From: Pseudorhodoplanes sp.
GTDB lineage: Bacteria > Pseudomonadota > Alphaproteobacteria > Rhizobiales > Xanthobacteraceae
Length of the DNA: 64,000 nt
Direction: 5' to 3'
NCBI GenBank assembly: GCA_022843165.1
Contig: JALHOD010000001.1
Span: 471,014-535,013, forward strand
Positions 50,911 through 60,485 of this stretch are shown one piece after another. Position 1 is the stretch's first letter, and every line of letters begins with the position of its first letter. The position numbers and the translations under genes were made by a program. Under the pieces are notes generated by a model, which saw nothing but the letters and a program-made list of their open reading frames with translations, did not search any database and had not been told where the DNA came from.

Positions 50911-52171
50911 TGCCGTAGCCCCGCCCCGAATCACCGACATCATAATCTGTCCGGGTCGCCATGCGCGGCCCGGATTCGCCGCCGAGGAGCTCGCGCCAGC
51001 GCTGCGGCCTCCATGTGAGCCAGATCAGCCAGGCATAGACCGCCGCCACGACCGCAGGCTTCAGCGCGCGATCCACCGCCAGACTGGTGCTGAAACCCAG
51101 AGCGAGGCATGCCAGGATCAGAAGCCAGCCGCGCCGGTCGTTGCGGTCGCGCACCAGCAGATGCAGTCCCAGGGCCGTGAGCGCTGGCGTCAAAATAAGA
51201 AACGACAGAAACTCGTTGCGTGGCCCGAACAGCGTGCAATAGCTGCCGCTGAGGATCAGCACGGCAACCGGAAAGACGTTGCGATCCCCGATCGCCGCAA
51301 TGCGCCAGGCCAGAAGCAGCGTCCCGAGCGCGGCGCCAAGCCTGATGACCATGGCCGCTTTTCCCGGCAGCACGATGCCTAGGCTGTGAAGCAGGGTCGC
51401 AAAGTCGGCCTGGTAAAGCCACGCGCCGGAATGAACGTCGCTGAGATGCACCAGCTTCATCACCCAGGCGCGGTATTGATCGACGAGATACCCGGCATCG
51501 GCAACCGCGAAGGGCAGCGCAAACCCTGCGGCCAGAGCGGCCGCCATGGCAAGCCGCATGCGCGGCTGCAAGACACCGCAGAGCAGGATCATCACGACCG
51601 ACAGCGGCTTCACCAGCGCGCTCGCGAACAGCCACAGCGACGCAACGGTCCAGCGCTCCCGCATCATCGCGGCGGCGGCGAGCATCATGCCCGCCGTCAT
51701 GAATGCCTGCGCCTGGACCTGCTTGAAATTGTACCAGGCGGCCGGAACGTTGATGAGCAGAAGAAAACCCGTCAGAACCACGATGTCCCTGTGAGACTGT
51801 TCCGGAAGCAAGGCTTGCAGCAGGCGGTAGCTCGCCCAGCTCAGCAACGCAGCCGACAGCGCCAGGGCGATCATCGCCGCGACGACCGCGTCGAAATACA
51901 GGAAAGGCCCCAGAACGGTGAGCGACGCCGGCCAGTAGAGATAGGCGTCGATGCGCGCCGGGTCGTAAAGCGGTTCGCCAGCAAAGAATGTCCGTGCATA
52001 GTCGATGTAGACGCCGAATGTCGCGCCGTAGCGCTTCGGACTGACGCCCCAGAGCGCGGCAGCGCACATCGCCAACCATCCGGCCCAGCCGAGCCATGGC
52101 AGCCGTTCCAGCGCGGCGACAAACGCATCGCGCCAGTGCGCAATGCGCACACCGGTCCGCGTGTTCTGCAA
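50846..52171 (-). CDS. GT87/DUF2029-like polytopic membrane glycosyltransferase
   Basis: A 441-residue membrane protein with about ten to twelve hydrophobic helices. After the first helix it has DYARTFFAGEPLYDPARIDAYLYWP, the luminal/periplasmic acidic loop typical of the DUF2029 (GT87) family of polyprenyl-phosphate-dependent glycosyltransferases, in which the Asp is catalytic. NVPAAWYNFKQVQAQAFM and ALVKPLSVVMIL follow. The last 60 residues are hydrophilic and overlap the PNP gene. The acceptor is unknown; the neighbouring phosphohexomutase would supply sugar precursors. Confidence 0.85.
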   Translation of the reverse strand: MQNTRTGVRIAHWRDAFVAALERLPWLGWAGWLAMCAAALWGVSPKRYGATFGVYIDYARTFFAGEPLYDPARIDAYLYWPASLTVLGPFLYFDAVVAAMIALALSAALLSWASYRLLQALLPEQSHRDIVVLTGFLLLINVPAAWYNFKQVQAQAFMTAGMMLAAAAMMRERWTVASLWLFASALVKPLSVVMILLCGVLQPRMRLAMAAALAAGFALPFAVADAGYLVDQYRAWVMKLVHLSDVHSGAWLYQADFATLLHSLGIVLPGKAAMVIRLGAALGTLLLAWRIAAIGDRNVFPVAVLILSGSYCTLFGPRNEFLSFLILTPALTALGLHLLVRDRNDRRGWLLILACLALGFSTSLAVDRALKPAVVAAVYAWLIWLTWRPQRWRELLGGESGPRMATRTDYDVGDSGRGYGNDWSGGAMRRGDPIPDRRRAD

Positions 52172-52238
52172 GCCTGATCCCCCCAGTTTCCCCGAGGTGA
52201 CCTTATACCAGCCACGGGACCCTTGAAACGCCTTCGCA

Positions 52239-54743
52239 TCAGCCCGGACGGGGTTTGACCCGGCGCGTGGGGGGAGCGGAGACGGGATCGTCCGGCCAGG
52301 GATGGCGCGGATAGCGGCCCTTCATCTCCGCCTTTACGGCCTGGTAGCTGCCGCGCCAGAAGCCCGGCAGATCGCGCGTGACCTGCACCGGCCGATGCGC
52401 CGGTGACAGCAATTCCACAACCAGCGGCACGCGTCCGCCGGCAATCGCCGGATGCTGGTCGAGGCCGAACAATTCCTGCACCCGGATGGAGATGGTGGGT
52501 CCCGCTTCCGCCTCGTAGTCGATCACGGCGCGGGTGCCGGTCGGCGCCGCGAAATGCGTGGGCGCTTCCTCCTCGAGCCGCCGCCGCAAATTCCATGGCA
52601 GCAAGCCGGCGATCGCGGTCTCAAGCACGTCGGCCGGCAGAGCCGGTAGTGCCGTCTTGTCGAAAAGCAGCGGCGCCAGCCAGTCGGCGGCGCCGGCGGC
52701 CAGCGCCGCATCCGACAAGTCCGGCCACTCCTCGCCTTCCGCCCTGCGCAGGAACATCACCCGGTCGCGCCATTGCGTCAGCGATTTCGTCCAGGGCAGC
52801 CGCTGCAAGCCCGCCGACGCAACCGCCTCCGCCAGCTTGCGCGCGGTGTGCTCGTCCGGCGTCACCGCAACGATCTGCTCCGACAAGGCGATGGCGCCCA
52901 GGCGGCGGCTCTTGCGCCCCCGCAGGCTCAGGCTCGCCGCATCGACAGTCACGTCGTCGCGCTGTTCGATGTCGTCGGCGAAACGTGTTTCGATGTCGGA
53001 GAGCGTGATCGGCGCCGCCAGCAGGATGCGGCTCTGCGCTGCGGTGCCGGTCAGTTCGGCCACCGCAATGAAGGGCTCGCGCGCCAGTCCGGAGGCAGGA
53101 TCGATCACGGCGCCGCGTCCGTTGGCGAGCAGAAAGCTTCCGCCGCTGCCGCGCGCCTTCGCGATGCGGTCGGGATAGGCCAGCGCCAGAATGACGCCGG
53201 GCGTTAACTCTCCTCCCCCCGCAAACGGAGTGAGCGGCGGAGAGGGGTCGGGGGGAGGGTTAGAACTGGCGAGCGCTTCTTCCGCCCAGCGTGACGCCAT
53301 GCGCCGTGCATCCTCGGCGCGGCGCGAGTGGTCGCGCCGCAGATTGTCGAGCCGGTGCGTGAGATCGACGGCGTCGCCGCCGAGTCCGCGTTCGGTCACC
53401 AGCAACGCAATGTCTGCGGCCAGCGCACCGGCGCCTTCGCGCGCCGCATCGATCACCATTCGCGCCAGCCGCGGCGGCAAAGGCAGCGCGCGCACGGCGC
53501 GGCCCTCGTCAGTGATGCGGCCGTCGGCGTCAAGCGCGTGCAGTTCAATCAGCAGTTTCTTGGCCTCGGAGAAAGCCGCGCGCGGCGGCGGATCCAGAAA
53601 CGCCAGCCTGGAAGGATCGCTCACCCCCCATTGCGCCAGATCGAGCGCGAAGGAGGACAGATCGGCGGCGAGAATTTCCGGCCGTGCGAAGGCATCCAAC
53701 GAATTTGTCTCCGGCTCGTCCCACAAGCGATAACAGACGCCGGGCTCGGTGCGGCCGGCGCGGCCGCGCCTTTGATCGGCAGCGGCGCGCGACACCCGCA
53801 CCGTTTCCAGCCGCGTGACGCCGACATCCGGCTCGTAGCGCGGCACCCGCGCCAGCCCTGAGTCGATGACCACGCGCACGCCTTCGATGGTGAGCGAGGT
53901 CTCCGCGATCGACGTCGCCAGCACGACCTTGCGCCGTCCGGCGGGCGCGGGCGAAATCGCCTGGTCCTGCTCGCGCGCCTCCAGCGCGCCATAGAGCGCA
54001 ACGACGTCGACCGCGGGATCGGACACGCGCTCCTTCAGAAAGATTTCGGTGCGGCGGATCTCGCCGGCGCCCGGCAGGAACACCAGCAGCGAACCGCTCT
54101 CCGCCCGCAGCGCCTTCACCGTCGCCTCCGCCGTCTGCCGCTCGATGGGCGCGCGGGGATCGCGACCGAGATAATGCGTCGCGACCGGAAAGGCGCGGCC
54201 TTCGCTTTTCACCACCGGCGCGTCGCCCAGAAGTCTTGCCACCCGCGCACCGTCGAGCGTCGCCGACATCACGAGGATTTTCAGATCCTCGCGCAAACCC
54301 TGCTGCGCATCGCGCGCCAGCGCGAGGCCGAGATCGGCGTCGAGCGACCGCTCATGGAATTCATCGAACAGCACCGCCGCGATGCAGGACAATTCCGGAT
54401 CGTCGAGCACAAGCCGGGTGAAAATGCCTTCCGTGACCACCTCGATGCGCGTCCGGCCCGACACCTTCGAGCCGAACCGCACCCGCAGCCCGACCGTCTC
54501 GCCGACCTTTTCTCCGATCGTCTTCGCCATGCGCTCGGCGGCGGCCCGGGCGGCCAGACGGCGCGGCTCCAGCACGACGATCTTCTTGCCCTCGGCCCAG
54601 GCTTCCTGTGCCAGCACCAGCGGCACGCGCGTGGTCTTGCCGGCGCCCGGCGGCGCCACCAGAACGGCGGCGTGATGCGCGCGCAGGGCCGCCGTCAGGT
54701 CCGGCAGGGCGGCGTCGATGGGAAGCTTTGTGTCGAAATTCAT
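52239..54743 (-). CDS. hrpB: ATP-dependent helicase HrpB
   Basis: An 834-residue DExH helicase. Motif I GAGKTTRVPL, motif II DEFHERS, motif III SATLDG, motif VI QRRGRAGR are visible in the first 400 residues, then the HA2 domain, and the HrpB-type C-terminal domain with IEVQELFGL-like RVQELFGLDQHP and VELLSPAHRPVQVTRDLPGFW. ATG 54743 is chosen over an upstream ATG 42 codons away. Around residues 494-512 an in-frame palindromic repeat inserts PPPDPSPPLTPFAGGGE. It diverges from polA. Confidence 0.94.
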   Translation of the reverse strand: MNFDTKLPIDAALPDLTAALRAHHAAVLVAPPGAGKTTRVPLVLAQEAWAEGKKIVVLEPRRLAARAAAERMAKTIGEKVGETVGLRVRFGSKVSGRTRIEVVTEGIFTRLVLDDPELSCIAAVLFDEFHERSLDADLGLALARDAQQGLREDLKILVMSATLDGARVARLLGDAPVVKSEGRAFPVATHYLGRDPRAPIERQTAEATVKALRAESGSLLVFLPGAGEIRRTEIFLKERVSDPAVDVVALYGALEAREQDQAISPAPAGRRKVVLATSIAETSLTIEGVRVVIDSGLARVPRYEPDVGVTRLETVRVSRAAADQRRGRAGRTEPGVCYRLWDEPETNSLDAFARPEILAADLSSFALDLAQWGVSDPSRLAFLDPPPRAAFSEAKKLLIELHALDADGRITDEGRAVRALPLPPRLARMVIDAAREGAGALAADIALLVTERGLGGDAVDLTHRLDNLRRDHSRRAEDARRMASRWAEEALASSNPPPDPSPPLTPFAGGGELTPGVILALAYPDRIAKARGSGGSFLLANGRGAVIDPASGLAREPFIAVAELTGTAAQSRILLAAPITLSDIETRFADDIEQRDDVTVDAASLSLRGRKSRRLGAIALSEQIVAVTPDEHTARKLAEAVASAGLQRLPWTKSLTQWRDRVMFLRRAEGEEWPDLSDAALAAGAADWLAPLLFDKTALPALPADVLETAIAGLLPWNLRRRLEEEAPTHFAAPTGTRAVIDYEAEAGPTISIRVQELFGLDQHPAIAGGRVPLVVELLSPAHRPVQVTRDLPGFWRGSYQAVKAEMKGRYPRHPWPDDPVSAPPTRRVKPRPG
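53208..53262. repeat. In-frame palindromic repeat inside hrpB
   Basis: TCCTCCCCCC (53211-53220) faces GGGGGGAGGG at its other end, around CGCTCACTCCGTTTG-like sequence; this is a common intergenic repeat type of Rhizobiales, here read through as a Pro/Gly-rich loop without breaking the frame. Confidence 0.65.
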
Positions 54744-54837
54744 GGCCGCGCCATGACAATCATTTTTGCCGGGCAATATCCACCGCCGCGTGCGCGAAGC
54801 GGTTGATTCACAAGCGTCCGCGGCCCACATTCCGGCC

Positions 54838-57800
54838 ATGCCGACAGCCAAATCCGCCGCAAAATCCAAGCCCGCAGCCCGCCCGGCTGCGACATCCGCG
54901 CTCGCCTCGGGTCTGAAGAAGGGCGATCACGTATTTCTGGTCGACGGCTCGTCCTACATTTTCCGCGCCTACCACGCCCTGCCGCCGCTGACCCGCAAGT
55001 CGGACGGCCTGCAGATCAACGCCGTGCTCGGTTTCTGCAACATGCTGTGGAAGCTCTTGCGCGAGATGAAGCCGGACGAGCGCCCGACTCATCTCGCGGT
55101 CGTGTTCGACAAGTCGGAAAAGACCTTCCGCACCGAATTCTATCCGCAATACAAGGCGCACCGGCCGGACGCGCCGGCCGACCTCATTCCGCAATTCGGG
55201 CTGATCCGCGAAGCCGTGCACGCCTTCGACATTCCCTGCCTGGAGCAGGCCGGCTACGAGGCCGACGACCTGATCGCGACCTATGCCCGCATCGCCTGCG
55301 AGGCCGGCGCCACCGCCACCATCGTGTCGTCCGACAAGGACCTGATGCAGCTCGTGAATGACTGCGTCATCATGTACGACACCATGAAGGACCGGAAGAT
55401 CGGTCCGGCCGAAGTGGTGGAGAAATTCGGCGTCGGACCGGACAAGGTGATCGAGGTGCAGTCGCTGATCGGCGATTCCACCGACAACGTGCCGGGCGTG
55501 CCCGGCATCGGCGTGAAGACCGCGGCGCAGCTCATTTCCGAATACGGCGACCTCGAAACGCTGCTGGCGCGCGCCTCCGAGATCAAGCAGGAGAAGCGCC
55601 GGCAGACACTCATCGACAATGCCGAGCAGGCGCGCCTGTCCAAGCGGCTGGTCACGCTCGATCAGAATGTCGCGCTCGACGTGCCGGTCGAGGACCTCGC
55701 GGTGCACGAGCCCGACTACAAAAATCTGATCGCCTTCCTGAAGGCGATGGAATTCTCCACCCTGACCCGGCGCGTCGCAGAAGCCGCCGACATCGACGTC
55801 TCGCAGATCGAGCCGGATGCGCGACTGGTGTCGGGCGCCGTTATCCCTCCCGTTTCCGAATCCTCACCTCCCCCGCTTGCGGGGGAGGTCGGCCGCGCAG
55901 CGGCCGGGAGGGGGCAAGCATCGCCCCAACCCTCCCCCGCAAGCGGGGGAGAGAGAGCAGCGTCAGCCCCCGACGCCCTCACCCCCATCTCCCTTGCCGC
56001 CGCGCGCGCCGCGAAAGTCCGCGCCATTCCGGTCGACCGCAGCAAGTATGAAGTCGTGCGCGATCTCGCGCGCCTGAAGGCCTGGATCGAACGCGCGATC
56101 GAGGTCGGCTTTGTCGCCATCGACACCGAAACCAACAGCCTCGATCCGATGCAGGCGACATTGTGCGGCTTCTCGCTCGCGGTCGCGCCGAACGAGGCCT
56201 GCTATGTGCCGCTGGCGCACCGCAAGGGCGGCGGCGGCGACGGCCTGTTCGATGCCGGCATCGAGGATCACCAGATCCTGGAGAAGGATGCGATCGACGC
56301 GATCAAGCCGCTGCTGGAAGACCCCGGCGTGCTGAAGATCGGCCAGAATTTGAAATTCGACTGGCAGATTTTCGCCCAGCGCGGGATTGCCCTCACCCCG
56401 CATGACGACACCATGCTGATGTCCTATGTGCTGGACGCCGGCAAGCACGGTCACGGCATGGACGAATTGTCGGAGCTGTGGCTCGGCCACAAACCGATCG
56501 CGTTCGGCGAGGTCGCCGGCTCCGGCAAGGCGCGCGTCACCTTCGATTGCGTGGAGATCAACAAGGCCGCCGAATATGCCGCCGAGGACGCCGACGTCAC
56601 CCTGAGGCTGTGGCAGGTGCTCAAACCCCGGCTCGCCGCCGAGCGCATGACCAGCGTTTATGAGACGCTGGAGCGGCCGATGGTGCCGGTGCTGGCCCGC
56701 ATGGAAGGCCGCGGCATTTCCATCGACCGGCAGGTGCTGGCGCGGCTGTCGGGCGAATTCGCGCAGGATGCCGCACGGCTGGAAACCGAGATCCAGAAAC
56801 TCGCGGGTGAGCCGGTCAATCCCGGCAGCCCCAAGCAGCTCGGCGACGTGCTGTTCGGCAAGCTCGGTCTGCCCGGCGGCAGCAAGACCAAGACCGGTGC
56901 CTGGTCCACCTCCGCCTCGGTGCTGGAGGATCTCGCCGAAGCCGGACACGAACTGCCGCAGAAGATACTTGACTGGCGGCAGGTCTCGAAGCTGCGTTCG
57001 ACCTATACCGACGCCTTGCCTAATTTCGTCGATCCGAAAACCCAGCGCGTGCACACGTCCTATGCGCTCGCCGCCACCACCACCGGGCGGCTGTCCTCAT
57101 CCGAACCCAATCTGCAGAACATCCCGGTCCGCAACGAGCAGGGCCGGAAAATCCGGCGCGCCTTTGTCGCCGTGCCCGGCCACAAGCTGGTCTCGGCGGA
57201 CTATTCGCAGATCGAATTGCGGCTGCTGGCGGAAGTCGCAGACGTCCCGACATTGCGCCAGGCCTTCCTGGATGGCGTCGACATTCATGCGCTGACCGCG
57301 TCGGAAATGTTCGGCGTGCCGGTCAAGGACATGCCGGGCGAGGTGCGGCGCAGAGCAAAGGCGATCAATTTCGGCATCATCTACGGCATCTCGGCCTTCG
57401 GGCTCGCCAACCAGCTCGGCATCGCGCGCGAAGAGGCCGGCGCCTATATCAAGAAATATTTCGAGCGTTTTCCCGGCATCCGCGACTACATGGACGAGAC
57501 CCGCGATTTCTGCCGCCAGCACGGCTATGTCGAGACGCTGTTCGGACGCAAATGCCATTACCCCGACATCAAGGCGAGCAATCCCTCGATCCGCGCCTTC
57601 AACGAGCGCGCCGCCATCAACGCGCGGCTGCAGGGCTCGGCCGCCGACATCATCCGCCGCGCCATGGTCCGCATGGATGGCGCGTTAAAGCAGGCGAAGC
57701 TGTCGGCGCAGATGCTGTTACAGGTGCATGACGAACTGATTTTCGAGTTGCCGGACAGGGACGTCGAACGCACCCTGCCGGTGGTGAAGAAGGTGATGAC

Positions 57801-57885
57801 CGACGCGCCGCATCCGGCGGTGCAACTGCATGTGCCGCTGCAGGTCGATGCCCGCGCGGCGGATAACTGGGACGAGGCGCATTGA
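54838..57885 (+). CDS. polA: DNA polymerase I
   Basis: A 1015-residue three-domain polymerase. 5'-nuclease domain, residues about 30-320 ([38 protein letters not shown]). 3'-5' exonuclease from about 400, with the catalytic [10 protein letters not shown] intact and thus proofreading likely. Polymerase domain with motif [12 protein letters not shown], motif [15 protein letters not shown] and motif [11 protein letters not shown] palindromic repeat is inserted in the linker at residues 344-372. ATG 54838 is chosen; the next gene, pyrE, starts two bases after the stop. It replaces RNA primers and repairs DNA. Confidence 0.97.
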   Translation: MPTAKSAAKSKPAARPAATSALASGLKKGDHVFLVDGSSYIFRAYHALPPLTRKSDGLQINAVLGFCNMLWKLLREMKPDERPTHLAVVFDKSEKTFRTEFYPQYKAHRPDAPADLIPQFGLIREAVHAFDIPCLEQAGYEADDLIATYARIACEAGATATIVSSDKDLMQLVNDCVIMYDTMKDRKIGPAEVVEKFGVGPDKVIEVQSLIGDSTDNVPGVPGIGVKTAAQLISEYGDLETLLARASEIKQEKRRQTLIDNAEQARLSKRLVTLDQNVALDVPVEDLAVHEPDYKNLIAFLKAMEFSTLTRRVAEAADIDVSQIEPDARLVSGAVIPPVSESSPPPLAGEVGRAAAGRGQASPQPSPASGGERAASAPDALTPISLAAARAAKVRAIPVDRSKYEVVRDLARLKAWIERAIEVGFVAIDTETNSLDPMQATLCGFSLAVAPNEACYVPLAHRKGGGGDGLFDAGIEDHQILEKDAIDAIKPLLEDPGVLKIGQNLKFDWQIFAQRGIALTPHDDTMLMSYVLDAGKHGHGMDELSELWLGHKPIAFGEVAGSGKARVTFDCVEINKAAEYAAEDADVTLRLWQVLKPRLAAERMTSVYETLERPMVPVLARMEGRGISIDRQVLARLSGEFAQDAARLETEIQKLAGEPVNPGSPKQLGDVLFGKLGLPGGSKTKTGAWSTSASVLEDLAEAGHELPQKILDWRQVSKLRSTYTDALPNFVDPKTQRVHTSYALAATTTGRLSSSEPNLQNIPVRNEQGRKIRRAFVAVPGHKLVSADYSQIELRLLAEVADVPTLRQAFLDGVDIHALTASEMFGVPVKDMPGEVRRRAKAINFGIIYGISAFGLANQLGIAREEAGAYIKKYFERFPGIRDYMDETRDFCRQHGYVETLFGRKCHYPDIKASNPSIRAFNERAAINARLQGSAADIIRRAMVRMDGALKQAKLSAQMLLQVHDELIFELPDRDVERTLPVVKKVMTDAPHPAVQLHVPLQVDARAADNWDEAH
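55867..55952. repeat. In-frame palindromic repeat inside polA
   Basis: Two hairpins, CCTCCCCCGC-TT-GCGGGGGAGG (55867-55888) and CTCCCCCGC-AA-GCGGGGGAG (55932-55951), flank a GGCCGCGCAGCGGCC palindrome (55891-55905). The first and last are near copies of each other. It is translated as [17 protein letters not shown] and PSPASGGE, a sequence pattern typical of Rhizobiales repeats inside proteins. Confidence 0.85.
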
Positions 57886-57886
57886 C

Positions 57887-58474
57887 ATGACCGCACTGGC
57901 GACTAAGCAGACCGACATGACAACGTCCCGCGCCCGCCTCAAGGAGATCATCCGCGCCCGCTCGTTCGGACGCGGCGAGATCAAGCTCGCCTCCGGCCGC
58001 ACCAGCGATTTCTATTTCAACCTGAAGCCGACCATGCTCGACGCCGAGGGCGCGGCGCTGCTGGCCGAACTCACCGTCGAGGCGCTGGCGAACGAGCGCA
58101 TCGATTATGTCGGCGGGCTGGAAATGGGCGCGGTGCCGATCGCCGGCGCCATCGCCCAGCTCAGCTTCATGAAGGGCAAGCCGATCCAGGCTTTTTTCGT
58201 GCGCAAGAAGCCGAAGGAGCACGGCGCCAAGCTGTCGGTCGAAGGTCTGGCGCCCGGCGAAAGCCTGAGGGGCAAGCGCGTCGTGGTGGTGGAAGACGTG
58301 ACCACCACCGGCGGTTCCGCCATCAAGGCAGTGGACGCGGTGAAGGATGCCGGCGGCGAGGTCGCCTTCGTGTTCACGATGGTGGACCGCGAGGAAGGCG
58401 CCGCGGAGACGTTCCGGAATGCCGGTATCGCGTTCCGCTCGCTCTATCGCGCCGCCGAGTTCCTCGGCAACTAG
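57887..58474 (+). CDS. pyrE: Orotate phosphoribosyltransferase
   Basis: A 195-residue enzyme that joins orotate to PRPP in pyrimidine synthesis. The PRPP-binding motif is [20 protein letters not shown], and the flexible catalytic loop has [10 protein letters not shown]. The N-terminal [18 protein letters not shown] is diagnostic. ATG 57887 is used; ATG 57917 ten codons on is a possible alternative. It is two bases from polA, suggesting one transcript. Confidence 0.95.
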   Translation: MTALATKQTDMTTSRARLKEIIRARSFGRGEIKLASGRTSDFYFNLKPTMLDAEGAALLAELTVEALANERIDYVGGLEMGAVPIAGAIAQLSFMKGKPIQAFFVRKKPKEHGAKLSVEGLAPGESLRGKRVVVVEDVTTTGGSAIKAVDAVKDAGGEVAFVFTMVDREEGAAETFRNAGIAFRSLYRAAEFLGN

Positions 58475-58643
58475 ATTTGCCATATTCCCCAGCGATCCTC
58501 GTCACGCGCCGTTAACAGCGGCGCTTTATCCTGCCTGACTGAACCCGGCCCGGCCGCCCGGCGACCAATCGGCGGGAAGCAACCTTTCCGTCCCGGCCGC
58601 GTTGTTCCGGACGCAACAGGGTTGCGTGTGAAGGGATTTTGAC

Positions 58644-59384
58644 GTGACTGCATTCCGTCACCGCTGCGCAAGCCTTGCGCGCCCGGGCCTTCTGGCCGTG
58701 GTGGCGCTGGCCGCCGGTATCCTGATCAGCCCGGCTCCCGCGTCCGCGCAAAATTTCTTCGATCTTCTGTTCGGCGGCTTCCGACGCTCGGCGCCGCCCC
58801 CGCCGCCGCCCTCCTATCCCGACCCGCTTTTTGATCAAGGCGATCCGCGCGACGGCTACCCGCGCGCCGATTACGGCGGCGGACCCTCGGTCGCCTATTG
58901 CGTGCGCACCTGCGACGGCCGCTTCTTCCCGATCCGGGCCGGCAATCCGGCCGAGATCTGCGAGTCGTTCTGCCCGGCGGCACAGACCCGGATTTTTTCC
59001 GGCAGCAAGATCGACCATGCCGTGTCGCATGACGGCCGCAGCTATCGCGAATTGCCGAACGCGTTTCTCTATCGCGAGAAGCTGGTCGATGGCTGCACCT
59101 GCAACGGTAAGGACCCGTTCGGCCTGGCGCGCATCGACGTGCGCGAGGATCCGACCTTGCGTCCCGGCGACATCGTCGCGACCGGCAAGGGTCTGATGCA
59201 GACATCGGCGCGGCGCGACGGCGAACTCGCCTTCACGCCGATCAGCGGTGACCTGCGCAAGCGGCTGTCGGACATCAAGGTCGCGCCCGCGCATGACAGC
59301 GAGGCCGGCGACACGATTCCGGGTTACGAAGGATTCAAGCAGTCGCAGGCCGCGCAGGGTTTGCGGCCTCAGATCTCCAGATAG
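58644..59384 (+). CDS. DUF2865 exported protein
   Basis: A 246-residue secreted protein, starting at GTG, with signal peptide ending in APASAQ and a FFDLLFGGF segment plus a proline run (APPPPPPSYP). The conserved part has CVRTCDGRFFPIR, CESFCPA and CTCNG, six cysteines likely paired in the periplasm, matching the DUF2865 family common in Bradyrhizobiaceae. Function unknown. Its last 16 bases overlap the convergent flavoprotein gene. Confidence 0.88.
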   Translation: MTAFRHRCASLARPGLLAVVALAAGILISPAPASAQNFFDLLFGGFRRSAPPPPPPSYPDPLFDQGDPRDGYPRADYGGGPSVAYCVRTCDGRFFPIRAGNPAEICESFCPAAQTRIFSGSKIDHAVSHDGRSYRELPNAFLYREKLVDGCTCNGKDPFGLARIDVREDPTLRPGDIVATGKGLMQTSARRDGELAFTPISGDLRKRLSDIKVAPAHDSEAGDTIPGYEGFKQSQAAQGLRPQISR

Positions 59385-60463
59385 GAGATGACGTCGTCCG
59401 CCAGCGACAGCGACGAGGTGAGCCCCGGCGATTCGATCCCGAACAGATTCACCAGTCCCGGCATCTTGTGCTCGGCCGGTCCTTCGATCATGAAATCGGC
59501 GGGCGGCTGGCCCGGCCCGGTCAGTTTCGGGCGAATCCCGGAATAATCCGGGATCAGCATGTCATCCGCAAGCGCGGGCCAGTAGGTGCGGATGCGCGCA
59601 TAGAACGACGCCGCGCGCGCAGGATCGACGTCGTAATTTTCCTCGTCAATCCATTCCACGTCCGGCCCGAAGCGCATGCGGCCCGCGAGATCCAGCGTGA
59701 CATGCACGCCGAGGCCGCCATCGACCGGCGTCGGATAGATCAGGTGCGAGAACACCGGCCGGCCGGAATAGCTGAAATAATTTCCCTTCGCGAGCACCAG
59801 CCGCGGAATGCGCTGCACCGGATAGCCTTCGATATTGTGCGCCAGCGCCTGCGCATGCAGGCCGGCGGAATTGATCACCGCGTCCACGTCGAGCGTACCG
59901 GGATCATCGCCGCCGAAATGCACCCGCCAGGTCTGGCCGTCGCTCGCGAGGCGTTCGACCGGCGTGTTGAACGCGACCACCCCGCCATGATTTTCGAGAT
60001 CGCCCTGCAGCGCGAGCATGTAGGCATGCGCATCGATGATTCCGGTCGAGGGCGACCACAACGCCGCGACGCAGGACAGGTCCGGCTCCATCGCGCGCGC
60101 CGCATTGCCGCCGAGAAATTCCAGATCGTCGACGCCGTTCTTCAGGCCCTGCGCATGGATCTGTTCCAGCCGCCCGCGCTCGGCCTCGTTGGTGGCGACG
60201 ATCAGCTTGCCGCAGCGCTTGTGCGCGACTCCATGCGCCGCGCAGAATTCGTACAGCATGCGGTTGCCGCGTGGACAATGCCGCGCACGCCGCGAACCGG
60301 ACGGGTAATACATGCCGGCATGAATCACCTCACTGTTGCGCGAGGAGATGCCGGTGCCAATCGCGGCAGCGGCCTCGGCGACGATGACATCATGCCCTTT
60401 GCGAGCCGCCGCGCGCGCAATGGCAAGGCCGACCACACCGGCGCCGATGACAAGGACTTGCAT
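59369..60463 (-). CDS. FAD-dependent oxidoreductase, L-2-hydroxyglutarate oxidase-like
   Basis: A 364-residue flavoprotein of the DAO superfamily. ATG 60463 starts MQVLVIGAGVVGLAIARAAA, the dinucleotide fold; the NSEVIHAGMYYP motif with its histidine is typical of LhgO/L2HGDH enzymes, and the C-terminal IRPKLTGPG and SPGLTSSLSLAD close the FAD site. Such enzymes oxidise L-2-hydroxyglutarate to 2-oxoglutarate. It lies 22 bases downstream of a TRAP transporter operon, probably on the same transcript. Confidence 0.88.
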   Translation of the reverse strand: MQVLVIGAGVVGLAIARAAARKGHDVIVAEAAAAIGTGISSRNSEVIHAGMYYPSGSRRARHCPRGNRMLYEFCAAHGVAHKRCGKLIVATNEAERGRLEQIHAQGLKNGVDDLEFLGGNAARAMEPDLSCVAALWSPSTGIIDAHAYMLALQGDLENHGGVVAFNTPVERLASDGQTWRVHFGGDDPGTLDVDAVINSAGLHAQALAHNIEGYPVQRIPRLVLAKGNYFSYSGRPVFSHLIYPTPVDGGLGVHVTLDLAGRMRFGPDVEWIDEENYDVDPARAASFYARIRTYWPALADDMLIPDYSGIRPKLTGPGQPPADFMIEGPAEHKMPGLVNLFGIESPGLTSSLSLADDVISYLEI

Positions 60464-60485
60464 GAACCCGCTCTGGACCCGTTCC

